Below, one piece after another: positions 10,509-22,442 of a stretch of 64,000 bases of DNA; positions within the stretch are counted from its first letter, which is position 1, and the number at the start of each line of letters is the position of its first letter. Position numbers and translations under genes: made by a program. The notes beneath the pieces are model-generated. The model was not told the DNA's origin. It did not search any database and saw only the letters and a program-made list of their open reading frames with translations. The DNA comes from Cytidiella melzeri (Eukaryota > Basidiomycota > Agaricomycetes > Polyporales > Irpicaceae). Location: the NCBI GenBank assembly GCA_022592445.1, contig JABYQR010000073.1:1-64000 (forward strand), in the 5' to 3' direction.

Positions 10509-13162
10509 ATGAAGATCAACTGGGACAAAGTGGATTACCCCGACCCCGCTTTCGAGCGATTCCCTAGCCGCCGATCCGTCGTGTTTGGCACAAAGGGTGT
10601 CGTATCTGCTTCCCAGCCTCTCGCTGTCGAAGCAGGGCTCGAAATCCTGAGGAAGGGAGGAAACGCAGGTGCGTTTCGTTCCCACTGCGATTATTCAGCG
10701 TTGCTGTAAGACTCAAGTATCGGCCGATGCTTCGCCGGACGTCTCTTCTCTTCGATCGTCGTACTTGACCATTTTCACAACTGCAGCGGACGCTGCTGTC
10801 GCGACTTCTGCCGCGCTCAACGTGACTGAGCCGTGCAGTTGTGGTATTGGCGGGTAAGTCTCCTCCGTACTATTGATGTTTCAATTCAAACTAACAGACT
10901 CCAGAGATGCGTTCTGCTTGTTCTACGACGCGAAGGAAAAGACGGTCAAGGCATTCAACGGGTCCGGACGGTCTCCTGCGAAATTGACAATCGAACACGT
11001 TCGTGAGCAGGGTATCGTCGGGAACAGTATCCCAAGCACCAATCTGAACTCGGTGACTGTACCAGGTAACGTCCATCTCAGAAACTGCATTTTCATAGAG
11101 TCAAGGTATTAAGGAGCGTTGACGGTATATAGGATGTGCTGCCGCTTGGGTGGACACAGTCGAGAAACTCGGCAGTGGAAAAGTATCTCTGGCGGAAGTT
11201 CTGGCGCCTGCTATCCGACTTGCTGAGGAAGGGTAAGTGTCATCACTTCAATCATACATGGCACGCTGCGGGGTCTAAATAAATCGAACAGAGCACCCGT
11301 CTCTGAGATAACAGGCCTCGCAGTAAGCGTTCATTTTTTTCTGGTGGCAATGACATTCGCCCAAAGAAACATTGGCTAGTGGCAGCGCAGCGAGAAGCTC
11401 ATCCAAAACGCGTCACCCAACGGGAACGAGATGCTCATTGACGGCAAAGCACCCCGTGCCGGACAAGTCATGAAGCTCCCCAACCTCGCCAAGACCTTTC
11501 GTTCAGTGGCAGAACACGGGAAGGCCGGGTACTACAAAGGGAGGATCGCAGAGGCGATCGTCGAGCTCGTGCAGAGCAAGGGTGGGTTGATGAGCTTGGA
11601 GGATCTGGAGAAGCATGATACGGATTGGGTGGAGCCTATTAAGTATACGTTCAATGGAGAGGTGACGGTGTATGAGTGTCCGCCAAACGGTCAAGGTGCC
11701 TCCTTTTGTTGTGTTGAGTGTGTGCAGACTCGGAGGTTGCTGACCGCGGTGCGTACATGCGTGTAGGGCTTACTGCGTTGATTGCGTTGGGAATCCTCGA
11801 CCAATTGGAAGCGCAGGGAAAGATCAGGTCGTTGCTTGAGATGGAGCACAACTCGGCGGAATACCTGCACACACTTGTTGAGACTCTCCGGTGCGGAACT
11901 ATTTTTCCCTCGGCTTCATGTAAGAGTTATCATTGATAGAGCAGAGAAAAACAGGCTTGCGTTTGCAGGTAACATGCCGTTGAAATTTTAAATCTCGTCT
12001 GACATCAGAAGCGTGTAGATTCTCAATACTTTATCAGCGACCCGGCAGTACATGCTGTACCGGTTGAGCAGCTCCTGAGCAAGGTCAATCTACTCTTGGG
12101 CGACTGTCCTTCTGATTCTGACATTGCTCCAAGGAATACCTTGCTTCGCGGGCAAAGTTGTTCAACCCGGAGAAGACCAACCCGAAAGTTGTACATGTGA
12201 GCCTCAGATCATAGTCAACGCATTCCATCTCTCAGTCAAGTCTGCAGGGCAACCCAGTGCATTCTTCGGACACGGTATACTTTACTGGTAATCTGCTGTT
12301 TTTTGTCCTTGGGACCACCTCTCCATTCGAACTATTGTTTCTTTTTCTTGTATACAGTCTCCGACCAATGGGGCAACGCATGCAGTTACATCCAAAGTAA
12401 CTACGCCGGTAAGTACACCACCAAAGCAAAATTGTCCCACGAACCTCTCTGTTCAACTCCCCTCTGGGCTCCCTTTCTCGAACACAGGTTTCGGAACAGG
12501 CGCAATCCCCAAAGGATGCGGCTTCACCCTCCAAAACCGCGGATCCAACTTTACTCTCACACCCGGACACCCCAACGCTCTAGAGGTCAGCAGCCTCCCG
12601 ACACTCTCCTTTTTCTGACCTCACTCTTCTTCTTTTTTTTTTCAGGGCAGCAAACGGCCGTACCACACGATCATCCCCGCCATGGCCCTCCGCTCCGACT
12701 CTGAGCTCTTCCTGAGTTACGGCGTCATGGGCGGGTTCATGCAGCCCCAAGGCCACGTCCAGGTTCTGCTGAACATGCTCCGCGGGTTCTCTGCGCAGGC
12801 TGCGTTGGACGCTCCGAGGTTTTGCATCTCGGCGGGGAGCCCGGAGACGCAGGGAGCGGGGACGGGGGACGCGGGGGATGTCAACAGTGAGGTGTATTTT
12901 GAGGAGGGGGTGGAAGAGGGGGTTGTTGAGAGGTTGAGAGGTAAGTGGAGGGTTGTTTGCTTTTCTTGAGTGGTGGTGTGTTTGGCTTATTTTTTTATTA
13001 TGGAAAGCGATGGGTCATGATGCGCGGATGGCGACGGGGTACGGCCGTGCGTTGTTGGGAAGAGGACAGATCATTCAGAGAGTGGTCGATCCGAAGGGGA
13101 ACAGGGTGTGGGTGGCTGGATCGGACCCAAGAGCGGACGGACATGCGGCTGCGCAGATATAG
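10509..13162 (+). CDS. Gamma-glutamyltransferase family protein, no signal peptide
   Basis: Fifteen exons (10509-10668, 10787-10853, 10905-11065, 11133-11232, 11292-11322, 11380-11695, 11767-11890, 11955-11968, 12019-12083, 12134-12196, 12248-12287, 12358-12408, 12488-12585, 12646-12940, 13008-13162) give 579 residues. These Ntn hydrolases cleave themselves and use the new N-terminal Thr to move or hydrolyse gamma-glutamyl groups. Seen: [32 protein letters not shown], the nucleophile region [28 protein letters not shown] and [10 protein letters not shown]. The N-terminus ([15 protein letters not shown]) is hydrophilic with no leader, as in bacterial YwrD/acylase-like members rather than the secreted or vacuolar glutathione enzyme. 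Substrate is therefore uncertain. Exon 8 is only 14 nt. Confidence 0.88.
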
Positions 13163-13292
13163 TGGATTGGCCTCGACGACAGAATAAGTAGCGATATATA
13201 ATGTACAGATAGACTCCTACGAGAAGAAAAATTGAGTTTGGAAAGACAGGACATTGTTCATAGCGACGCTATGAGGGTATGTAAAATAGAGG
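13163..13292. other. Convergent 3' spacer of GGT and PP2C
   Basis: Only 130 bp separate the two stop codons, so the two 3' untranslated regions probably overlap. Confidence 0.5.
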
Positions 13293-14910
13293 TCACATCC
13301 TCTGCAACCGCTCCATGCCTATCATTTGCGTCAGCCTATCCTCGCGGAATGCTTTTGTACGGTCCGGGCCTGTGACTTTCCCCCAGCCTGCTAAGGGAAT
13401 GACGATGGCGGTGAGGTTATCCTGAGACTGTACCTCGGAGGCGAAAGAGACGATGCTGTTCGCGGCGTCGCGTGGTGTGGACATGCCTCTTGCGAGGTCA
13501 GCGATTTCGTCATCGGAGACGACGGAAGATACGCCGTCTGACACGAGGGTTATGTGAGAATATTCGGGTCCTAGTGGTGAACAGACCCAATAATGGGTGG
13601 TTGAGAGTGTGGAAGACACGTCGATGGGGGAGGACACTGACCATTCAGTAGTCTAGAGCGGACTTCGGGTTCGGGTGTGACACCGAAAGGTTTGAATTTC
13701 AGGTCGCCGAGACTGCGGAAATGTTAGTTTGGATTTGGCCAGAGAGGGAAGATGTTCCGTACGCTCTGGTATTCTCAAGGACTCCCATCCACCTATAGAC
13801 TTTGTTGAGCATTGCGAATTGTCATAGCTGCGAAATCGCGCATACCGAGCTTCTCCGAATGAATCGAGGATCAAGCCACTGCCCATGCTCCTGCGCAGCC
13901 TATTCGCCTCGATTCGAGTGTCGGCGTGATGGTTTTCCGTCATCGGTATGACCTTTCCGTTGTCGACTAGAGTGAGTAACACTCGAGTATCTCTGGTCCA
14001 CGTAGTTCAGATTATATTCACGATGTGTTGATTGTAAGACGAGTCTTACCCGACATGAGCTACCGTGAGCGACAGCTTTTCGGACGCAAAGAAAGGTCGA
14101 ACCGGGTTGTCCAATGAGTGTAAAAGCACCACTGAAGCAGTCGCACCACATTCTTTGGCCGCCCGTTCAATGGCGAGCTGACGGTCGATCTGGAGAGCAG
14201 GGAGACGCCGCTTATCAGCTTCGTCGACATTTACGCAAGCAACGCACCTCGAAGAATGCCAACGTCGCCCTCGCTTCCAGGTCCATCTTCTTCTGGGCAT
14301 CCGGCCCAGGTCTCGCCCAAGGTGTGAGTGCGCCACCTCTGAAGCGCTTGAAATACCCTCCTAGCTCTTTTGCCCACGCCAGCATTTCAGGGACGTGAGA
14401 CTGGTGGGCGGACTCGAAGAAGCCATGAAGTTCTTGGCGGAGGTACTGGGAGACAGTGGACCCTCCATGACCGTCGTATATTCCGACGAAGAGCACTTGT
14501 CTGGCGAGGACTTGTGGGAGAGCTGCTGGGTCCCAGTCGATGTCGTGGAATTTCTTGACTGATAAGCGTAACTCGTCTGGGTCAAGAGAGAGGGCTGAGA
14601 AGGAGTAGAAATCTTCTTGGTATCTGGGCGCACTGATGTTAGGTAGCTGGGCTGGGTCTCGTGTAGAGACAGGCGTACGTTCTGTTCCCTCTAAAGTTGG
14701 CTACCCCGATCACCTTTGGGTTGTTCAGAGGTATACGGGCGGTGCCACCTGGGCACTATGGGTCAGTCTCCCCTGCCTAGATGATGCAGGCAAAGGCTCA
14801 CCTGGAGTAGAGAAGCGGACAAAATCATGATATCGAGCGATGCGTTGGGGTTTCAAGGACGAGCGTAATAGGCGACTGTGTAACTGAGTTTGGTGAAGAG
14901 GGAACGCCAT
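13293..14910 (-). CDS. Mitochondrial PP2C-type Ser/Thr phosphatase (Ptc6-like)
   Basis: Seven exons (14910-14802, 14690-14248, 14189-14050, 13992-13846, 13792-13763, 13712-13642, 13570-13293) give 405 residues. PP2C motifs appear in order: VGIYDGHGGS (metal-binding Asp), AHVGDTRVLL, GEARWMGVLENTRALGDL, LVSDGVSSVVSDDEI and QDNLTAIVIPL. The N-terminus (MAFPLHQTQLHSRLLRSSLK) is Arg/Ser/Leu-rich and lacks acidic residues, as a mitochondrial presequence would. Mn/Mg-dependent phosphatases of this kind in yeast mitochondria (Ptc5, Ptc6) act on pyruvate dehydrogenase or in mitophagy. The Ptc6 assignment is by overall layout and is less sure than the PP2C call. A 107-nt first intron is the longest here, and exon 5 is only 30 nt. 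Confidence 0.85.
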
Positions 14911-15377
14911 GCGGTGTGCGATCCATGAAATGAAGCATGGAGGAGGTGAAGAGACAATCCAAGCGCGACACTCACGAACGGTGCGAGCAGAACCGCAGTG
15001 GCAGAGGACACCATCGGGTTCGTTGAGCAGGTCACGGTACCCCGACGGCCGTGCCGAGAGCCAATCACAACTCGAGTTTCTACTCTGGCAACTTGGAAGT
15101 TCAAACGTTCATGTACAAACCAGCTGGTCAGCTTGGGAATGCGTTCGCTTTACTTGTCACAAACTGATCATTTACTGGTAACAAGAAATCCTTACAAAGT
15201 GACCAATATACTCCAGAGTGAATAGTTTGGGGATGGGATCCGAATTAACTGGCAGCACGCAGGGAGTGCAAGGTCAGATGGCTCGACATCAAGCTCCCCG
15301 CCAGCCTTCACCTGCGCATTATAAAACCATCGACAGCGAGCTTGCTCATCCGAGTCGTCTCTCATCCCCCTGCAAGG
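14911..15377 (+). promoter_or_regulatory. Divergent promoter of PP2C and phytase
   Basis: 467 bp between start codons. A TATAAAA box at 15320-15326 is about 52 bp before the phytase ATG, a normal fungal TATA distance. No clear phosphate-response (Pho4-type CACGTG) site was seen. Confidence 0.55.
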
Positions 15378-17500
15378 ATGCGCGTGTCGAACCTCGTCCA
15401 AGCTCTGTTCTCTGCAGGTCAAGCCACCTCCGTGGTCACCTACAACGCATCTGCGTCTTCCTACGCCGGCTCGACTTCCACTGCCGTCTTCCCTCCTCCA
15501 AATGCGACCATAACGCAGAACGCTACGTATTTTCCAGCAGCGTCCCATGTCGGCTTTGCTGGAGCCACGCCGAGTCAGTCGTCTCCCTCCCCATTTCTTC
15601 CTCCCCTCATCACTTTCTCTCCTCTTAGCTGGTGACCATCCAGAGGCGATCGCCACTGCCAGTGCGGCAGAAAAGTACGACGTGTTTCCTCTCACAAAGC
15701 CTCCCACGCTCGACGACTCGAAGGATGCGAAAGGGCATTCTTCCGCGTCGTTCAACACGATGCGGTCTTGGGGAAATCTCTCTCCGTTCTTCTCCGTCGA
15801 CTCCGAGGAGAATGGTCTTGAGGATGCCTCCCCCCAAGTGCCTGACGGGTGCGAAATAACCCAGGTGCACCTCCTGCATCGCCATGGCGCCAGGTACCCT
15901 ACCCCAGCGGACCCTCCGGCTCAATTCGCTGCCGTCTTGCACCAAGTCGCAAGCACCACCGGATTTAGCGTCAAGGGGCCATTGAAATTCTTGAGTACCT
16001 GGACATACAAGCTTGGCGCTGATCTCTTGCTGCCTTTCGGTCGCAAGCAGCTGTGAGTATGCCTCTCCCTACTCTTTGCATTTCTAACGACGCACCAAGG
16101 TTTGAGAACGGCGTGGGTTTCCGCGTTCGATATGGAAAGCTCCTCGATGGGTTCAACCGCATTCCTGTCTTCCGTACTACCTCACAGGGTAAGCAAAGCA
16201 TTGCTACAACCGTCGATATACTCTGACTCACCTTCGGTCCTTTCTAGCTCGCATGGTAGATTCGGCGTACGTCGTTGTATTGATAAACTACGCGCCCTGC
16301 TGACCTGTAGCCAGCGTGTCTTTCTCGGCTGGCTTCTTCGGAGTTCAAGATTACAAGGACCAGGTCCATCTTTCCGTTGCGATTGACTCATCGGGCTTCA
16401 ACACCACGCTTGCTTCATACTATAACTGCCCCAATGTGTACAAAGGTTTCGGCGGAGCAAGCTCCTCCCTGAACCAATGGGCTCCGGTGTATCTGGCCAA
16501 GACTATTGACAGGCTGCAGGAATACATCACGGGCATACAGTTGAACTTTACCCACGTCTATGCCATGCAGCAGCTTTGCGCATATGAAACGGTTGCTCTT
16601 GGATACTCTGCATTCTGCGGACTGTTTACGGAGGAAGAGTGGAGAGGATTCGAGTATTCACTCGGTAAGACGATGCGCGCATTCCGCGACGACGTTGGCT
16701 CACCACTGTGTCATCACAGATTTGGCTTTCTGGTACACTGGCGGACCTGGGGACCCGACGGCATCAGCACAGGGAATTGGCTACGTCCAAGAGCTCGTAG
16801 CACGCTTGACCCAAACTCCTCTCTCCAGCTTCAACACCTCCACCAATAGTACCTTGAATGGCAACAATGTCACGTTCCCTTTGGACCAGCCCATGTGAGC
16901 CTTTCGTACATCCGTGCATTCACGCGTAGCTCATTGTACTTTCCTCACACCTTGCAGGTATGTTGACTTTACCCACGATATCACCATCGCAGCTGGTACA
17001 TTATCTCATTTATCCTCGTCGATTTCCACCACTGACACTTGTATTGTAGTGGCAGTTGCCATGAACATCTCCGCCGGCAGTTTCGCCAAACAAGGCCCGT
17101 TGCCGGTGACTCACATACCCGCGAACCAGGTGAGTCGAACCACGAAGCCTCCCGCCGAACCAGACTTGACTCATCCCACAAATAGACATACCGCGTCCAA
17201 AACATCGTACCTTTCGCCGCCAACCTAGTTGGCCAAGTGCTCACCTGCCCTGTGTCTTCCAATAACCCAACGTTGGTTCCATACATACGTTGGATCCTGA
17301 ACGACGGTGTCGTCCCTCTCACTGGTATCAGGCAATGCGCCGACCACGAGGATGACGACGGGTTGTGCCCTTTGGAGCAGTTCGTCGCGGGTATGCGCGA
17401 GCTTATTGCGGAGGAGGATTGGCGCTATGATTGTACTGGGGGCTGGAACGCTCCGGGTGTTCCTAACGCAATTGTTAATGGTAAACCGCCGAGGGCGTGA
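15378..17500 (+). CDS. Histidine acid phosphatase, phytase-like
   Basis: Nine exons (15378-15573, 15629-16052, 16100-16188, 16248-16266, 16315-16664, 16720-16894, 16958-16995, 17050-17129, 17186-17500) give 561 residues. The catalytic RHGARYP motif (in LLHRHGARYPTP) carries the nucleophilic His, and the distal FTHDITI supplies the HD proton donor. These enzymes release phosphate from phytate and other esters, usually outside the cell. Many N-glycosylation sequons (NAS, NAT, NTT, NFT, NST, NVT) fit secretion. The start of the protein, MRVSNLVQALFSAG, is only weakly hydrophobic, so the true N-terminus may lie upstream; an in-frame ATG exists at 15342. Exon 4 is a 19-nt microexon. Phytase versus broad acid phosphatase cannot be decided here. 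Confidence 0.87.
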
Positions 17501-17618
17501 GCAAGAATTGCTACTGTGAGGGACCGTGGCTGAAGTCGTTTTACTACTAGCAGCAGACCAAACCGTTCTCAGTTGCTTGTACGATTTTGAATATGTACTC
17601 ACTGTACGCGTAGACTTA
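17501..17618. other. Phytase 3' region and MITE left target copy
   Basis: Short 3' flank of the phytase gene. Positions 17616-17618 (TTA) are the left copy of the target-site duplication of the MITE. Confidence 0.6.
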
Positions 17619-17779
17619 GGGCCTGATCGGCGCCGCATTATGTAGTCGACTTATTAATAATCCCCCGCCAATAAGGAAATAAGTCGCTGTGGAAATAAGT
17701 CGAATTAAGCGCTGGATTATTTTATTTGGCGGGGGATTATTCCATAATGCGACTACATAATGCGCAGCCGATCAGGCCC
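17619..17779. mobile_element. PIF/Harbinger-like MITE (161 bp)
   Basis: The unit starts GGGCCTGATCGGC and ends with its reverse complement GCCGATCAGGCCC. The inverted similarity runs about 54 bp inward on each side (including CGCATTATGTAGTCG and AATAATCCCCCGCCAA), so the single strand can fold into one long hairpin. It is flanked by TTA at 17616-17618 and 17780-17782, the 3-bp target duplication of PIF/Harbinger elements, whose ends commonly read GGSCCTGTT. No coding capacity: a non-autonomous element. It lies between the phytase stop and the AFG3 start. Confidence 0.85.
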
Positions 17780-18017
17780 TTAGTACACTTTGAATGCTAC
17801 TTGAGCCAACTTGGGTACTATGCATTCGGCCGCCGAATCCCGACTCGCGGCAACCGCAGTACGCGTCGGTCGGCAATCCTGAATCCTGATGGCGGCGCAG
17901 ATCCATTCACGTGACTGCCCAATTCGGACGTTAGTCAGTTGCGCCCGCTCAGCGTATGCGGCACGGAATCGAGTCGAGTCGTCCGACTCCTCCACACCAA
18001 CTCTGTACTCGACACCC

Positions 18018-20626
18018 ATGATCCATCGAACGCTACGAGCATCTGGCCTCGCCACTCGCCACGTTGCATCTCTCAGCAGAGCCGGTTGGACAAGGACGTC
18101 AATAAGAGCGTACGCGACTCCTTCTGACAATGTCCCCAAGCCAGAGCAGCCCAGTCCAAAGGACGAGAACAAGCCGGAGGAAAAGGGGAAGGGAAAAGAG
18201 GGGGAGGATAATAGCAAGCTTGAAGAAAAGCAGCAGGATAAACCTGACGACGCGCTGAACAGGCTGGAAGGTTTCTTCCAGCGGTATCAGCAGCAGCTCA
18301 ACCAACGGCTGGAGCAGGCTCAGCGGGGAGAGCAGGGTTCAAAGGAGCAGAATGATAGGCATGGGAAGCACGAGGGGGAAGGTCCCAAGCCTCCACCTGG
18401 AGGCAATGGTGGGGGCAATAACAATGGTCTAAACACCAATCAGCTGGCACTACTCGGTACGACTGCAGCCATATTCTATGCGCTCTCCAACTCGAGCTCT
18501 CCGACCTCTCGCGAGATTACATGGCAGGAGTTCCGTACTGCGTTCCTCGATAAAGGGTTGGTGGACAAGCTCATCGTTGTGAACAGGAGCAAGGTCCGGG
18601 TCAGGCTGCATTCGAATGCTACTGGTGCCATGTATCCTGCTACACAAGCCAGCGGAGGAGAGTATCACTTTTCCATCGGGTCTGTGGAGGCGTTCGAGCG
18701 CAAGCTTGACGAAGCACAGCGAGAGCTTGGTATACCGTCTCACGAGCGTATACCAGTGGCCTATCATGACGAGGTTTCTGCGTTCAGCTACTTGCTGAAC
18801 TTTGCTCCTACGATCCTGTTCGCCGGTCTTCTCTTCTACTTGTCAAGAAGGGCGGGAGGTACGAACAGCTCGTCTGGTGGGATCTTCAACATCGGAAAGA
18901 GTCGTGCACGGCTTTTCAACCAGGAGGTGGACGTCAAGGTAAAGTTCCAGGATGTGGCAGGCATGGATGAGGCGAAGCAGGAGATCATGGAATTCGTCTC
19001 GTTCTTGAAGGAGCCCGCAAAGTACGAAAAGCTCGGTGCCAAAATCCCTCGTGGTGCCATTCTCTCTGGACCTCCTGGTACCGGTAAGACGCTACTCGCG
19101 AAGGCCACCGCTGGCGAAGCCAACGTACCCTTCTTCTCCGTGTCTGGCTCTGAGTTCGTCGAGATGTTCGTCGGTGTCGGCTCGTCACGTGTCCGGGACT
19201 TGTTCGCCACGGCGAAGAAGAATGCGCCCTGCATCATCTTTGTTGATGAAATCGATGCTATTGGTAAAGCGCGTGGCAAGAAGGGCGGGTTCGGAGGAAA
19301 TGACGAGCGGGAGAACACACTTAACCAGCTGCTTGTCGAGATGGACGGTTTCGGCACTCAGGAACATATCGTCGTTCTCGCTGGCACGAACAGACCAGAT
19401 GTTCTCGATCCTGCTCTCATGCGACCCGGCCGGTTCGACAGGCACATCGCCATCGACCGTCCAGACGTTGGCGGACGCAAGGGCATCTTCAGTGTTCATC
19501 TCAAACCTCTCCGTCTTTCAGACAAATTACCCGCGCACGACGTGATCGCACACAAACTCGCTGTGCTCACACCAGGATTCTCTGGAGCCGACATCGCGAA
19601 TGTTTGCAACGAAGCCGCCTTGCATGCTGCCAGGAAAGGCCATGACTTCGTCGAGGAAATGGACTTTGAAAGCGCTATTGAGCGAGTCATTGTTGGTTTG
19701 GAGAGGAAGAGCAGGCTTTTGAGCCCGGAGGAGAAGAAGACTGTTGCCTACCATGAAGCTGGTCATGCCGTCTGTGGCTGGTTCCTAGAACACGCCGACC
19801 CTCTGCTTAAGGTCAGCATAATACCTCGCGGCGTCGGCGCGTTGGGATACGCTCAGGTAAATACTTTCCCCTTCTATGCCACCTTGACGAGCTAGCTAAC
19901 AAGCAGCTTTGTAGTACCTGCCACCCGATCGTTATCTACTCTCGACACCGCAGATGCTGGATCGCATCTGCATGACTCTTGGTGGTCGTGTGTCGGAGGA
20001 GATCTTCTTTGGTACGGAGAACATCACGACTGGTGCCCAAGATGATCTGCAGAAGATCACTCGAATGGCTTTTGAGGCGGTCGCAAATTATGGTATGAGC
20101 ACTGTCATCGGGCCCGTCAGCTACGGAGGCGCGCAAGGTTCGTCTGAAAGCTGGCAAAAGCCGTTCAGCGAGAAGACGGGGCAGATTGTGGATGACGAAG
20201 TGCGGAAGATGATCACGTATGTATCCTAGCTTGGAATGTGTCTTCTGTGTGCTGACTTGTATGCCATCCAGCTCTGCGCACCAACGAACGGTGGACTTGC
20301 TTACGAAGCATCGTGAGGACGTTGAGAAGGTCGCGAAACTTTTGTTGGACAAAGAAGTGATAACACGGTAAGCGACCTGGTGTTCGACGTCCACACGACA
20401 TCAACTCATGAACTATTTTAGTGAGGACATGATTGGCTTGCTTGGCAAGCGTCCATTCGCGAATCGCAAGGACGACATGGACAAGTGGCTCGATGAGAAC
20501 CGTCCCGAGAGGAGTGCTCCTCCTCCGTTGGAGCCTGCGGCCGACATGACCACGCCGCCGTCGTCACCGGATACGCCTGCACCGACCGCAGCGGCCAAAC
20601 CTCTGGGAGAAGATCTTCGGTCATAG
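18018..20626 (+). CDS. AFG3: m-AAA protease subunit, AFG3/Yta10 type (FtsH family)
   Basis: Four exons (18018-19856, 19915-20216, 20272-20367, 20422-20626) give 813 residues. I start at 18018 because [20 protein letters not shown] reads as a mitochondrial presequence; the frame also stays open to an earlier ATG at 17889. After a low-complexity Glu/Lys/Gly-rich stretch come two membrane segments (about [14 protein letters not shown] and [18 protein letters not shown]) flanking an intermembrane domain. The AAA module shows Walker A GPPGTGKT, Walker [11 protein letters not shown] and RPGRFDR; the protease has the zinc site HEAGH. It forms hexamers in the inner membrane that degrade misfolded proteins and mature subunits. 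The C-tail GLLGKRPF resembles Afg3L2. Length is near the family norm. Confidence 0.93.
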
Positions 20627-21446
20627 TAGCTACTTCACCTGCTCTGTTTCGTTGACCTTGCATGCTTTGGGGCTCTCAAGTTGACACATCTGATTTACGC
20701 CATTCATATCTTTGTATCCACTACCTAACGCTATCCAATATAATACAGTTAAGCGTCAGTACGTGGCTTTGTCATCGACAGCGGGCTCTCCTCTACTAAT
20801 ACCCCAAGACTCCTTCAATCGGGAAAATTTGTATTCCAGGGAGTATGTTGAAACTTGGCACACTTTACCTCCCTGGAAATGCTTTGAACGACGATGCAGA
20901 GGAGGTGGTCTGACCCACAACTTTAGATCCTCGGCATAGAGGGGTATCCTCCGAGTCAAACCCGCCCACAACCACGGCACCGAGAGCGACCCCGAGCCCA
21001 ACACTATTAGCTACGGTACATACACCAATTGAGATTACGTTCGTCAATAGAGGAGACATCCTCTTCAGGTCGATATAGCTGAGATACTAATCGAAGGTAA
21101 GACTATGACCCTATTCCATACAGATTCGTAGAGTGCGGAGATAACTCAGCAAATCTGTCCAGCCGCTGGGCTATAATCTTTTGGCTCGAGTTTCTTTCAG
21201 AGGACAAAATGAGTCAACTGAACAATTGATAGAATAGTCACTTCACCCACCTGCTGTGAAAGGGATGGATATTCCAGGCTGTCATTCTTTATAACGGACT
21301 GTATGCCCAAGTAACGCAGGCAGACCTAAAAGCTCCTGATGTCCTGCGGCTGCTTCCTCAACCATCTCCCAAGGAGGGGTACCAGGTTTCCTCCAGTCAA
21401 ACCTTCCGATTGGAGGATTCAACTCCCGCAGACGACAAGGTCAACG
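20627..21446. other. Convergent spacer between AFG3 and ureD
   Basis: 820 bp between two stop codons. It contains a short inverted pair (CCAGGGAG near 20836 and CTCCCTGG near 20868). No gene, tRNA or known repeat could be supported. Confidence 0.4.
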
Positions 21447-22442
21447 TCAGCCAAACGCCTTGCTATAAATGTCTTCTCCAATAACGTCTTTCAACGGATG
21501 CAGCGCGGTACCGAGCCAGTTACGGACATCTTCAGTCTCCAGCGCAGCCACTCTGAGCATGCAGCCTTGACCATCGCATATCGTACTGACAGACCATATC
21601 AGAGGCGGCCGCGCAGCGTGTTTGAACACCGTAATCGCAGAATATTTCGTCAACAACGACTGCATGGTGCTAGCCGTAAGAGGCCCGTAGATCAAGACGG
21701 ATGCGTAGCACGAATATGGCGCGAGTCGGTCGGCAAGGGTGCGAGCTGGGAGGTAGAGGTGGCCGTTCGTCAGCGGCGGCTGTGTGTCCTCCAGGAGCAG
21801 GGCATCGCGGGCGACACGTTTACCATCCACCCACAGCTCGTTGAGACTGTAGTATTTCGAGAACGACCAGTCCTCGCCAAGTGCCTTCCTGCCCGAGTTG
21901 ATCCAGTCGAGAAGGACGACAGACGCATCCGCTGCGATCTTGAACGTCTGCAGTTGGTTGTATAGGGCAGAACGAAAGCAAGTGACCGGATCGGGGAGGA
22001 GGAAAAGCGAACCTCTGCTGTGGACGGTCACCTCCATGCGCTGTGATGTGTAGGTGTCCACGTCGCCGACACGAGGTCTGGCATTCCGCTGTCCTGGCCG
22101 AGTCTTGAAGACCTTGGTCGACCCCTGACACAACGTCAGGATGAGATGGGACGGGATGCAAAGACATTCTCGCTAACGACACACCTGTGTGAGGAGCACC
22201 AGGGCAGCTCCCTCCTGGACATCCACATCAAGCTTCACTCTGTCTCCTGCTACCAACCCCCCTCCGTATGTGAGGGAGTACATAACGGCAACCTTGTGAG
22301 GCGGCAACCTAGGCGACAAGAGCTTCAGAGGATAAGAGGAAGAGAGCTCAGAGAGAATGGCCTCCGAGCCATCCAAACGGACTGTGACACGGCCTGTGCC
22401 AGGTTCGACGACTGCAACTGGGCATATGGCTGGGTCTACCAT
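21447..22442 (-). CDS. ureD: Urease accessory protein UreD
   Basis: Two exons (22442-22185, 22124-21447) give 311 residues, the usual UreD length. Family blocks are visible: an early YPLKLLSPR, then VMYSLTYGGGLVAGDRVKLD, TQGSTKVFK after the intron, the PDPVTCF stretch, and VVLLDWINSGRKALGEDWSF. UreD works with UreF and UreG as the chaperone that inserts the nickel centre into urease, in the cytosol. Urease itself is not in this window, which is normal since fungal urease genes are dispersed. Confidence 0.93.

Noticed and set aside
7963..17500. MFS exporter, GGT, phosphatase and phytase as a biosynthetic gene cluster
   Set aside because: No backbone enzyme (PKS, NRPS, terpene synthase), no tailoring oxidases and no cluster regulator are present; these are unrelated genes.
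21339..21965. 208-codon plus-strand frame
   Set aside because: It is antisense to the second exon of ureD, which has clear homology and splice sites.
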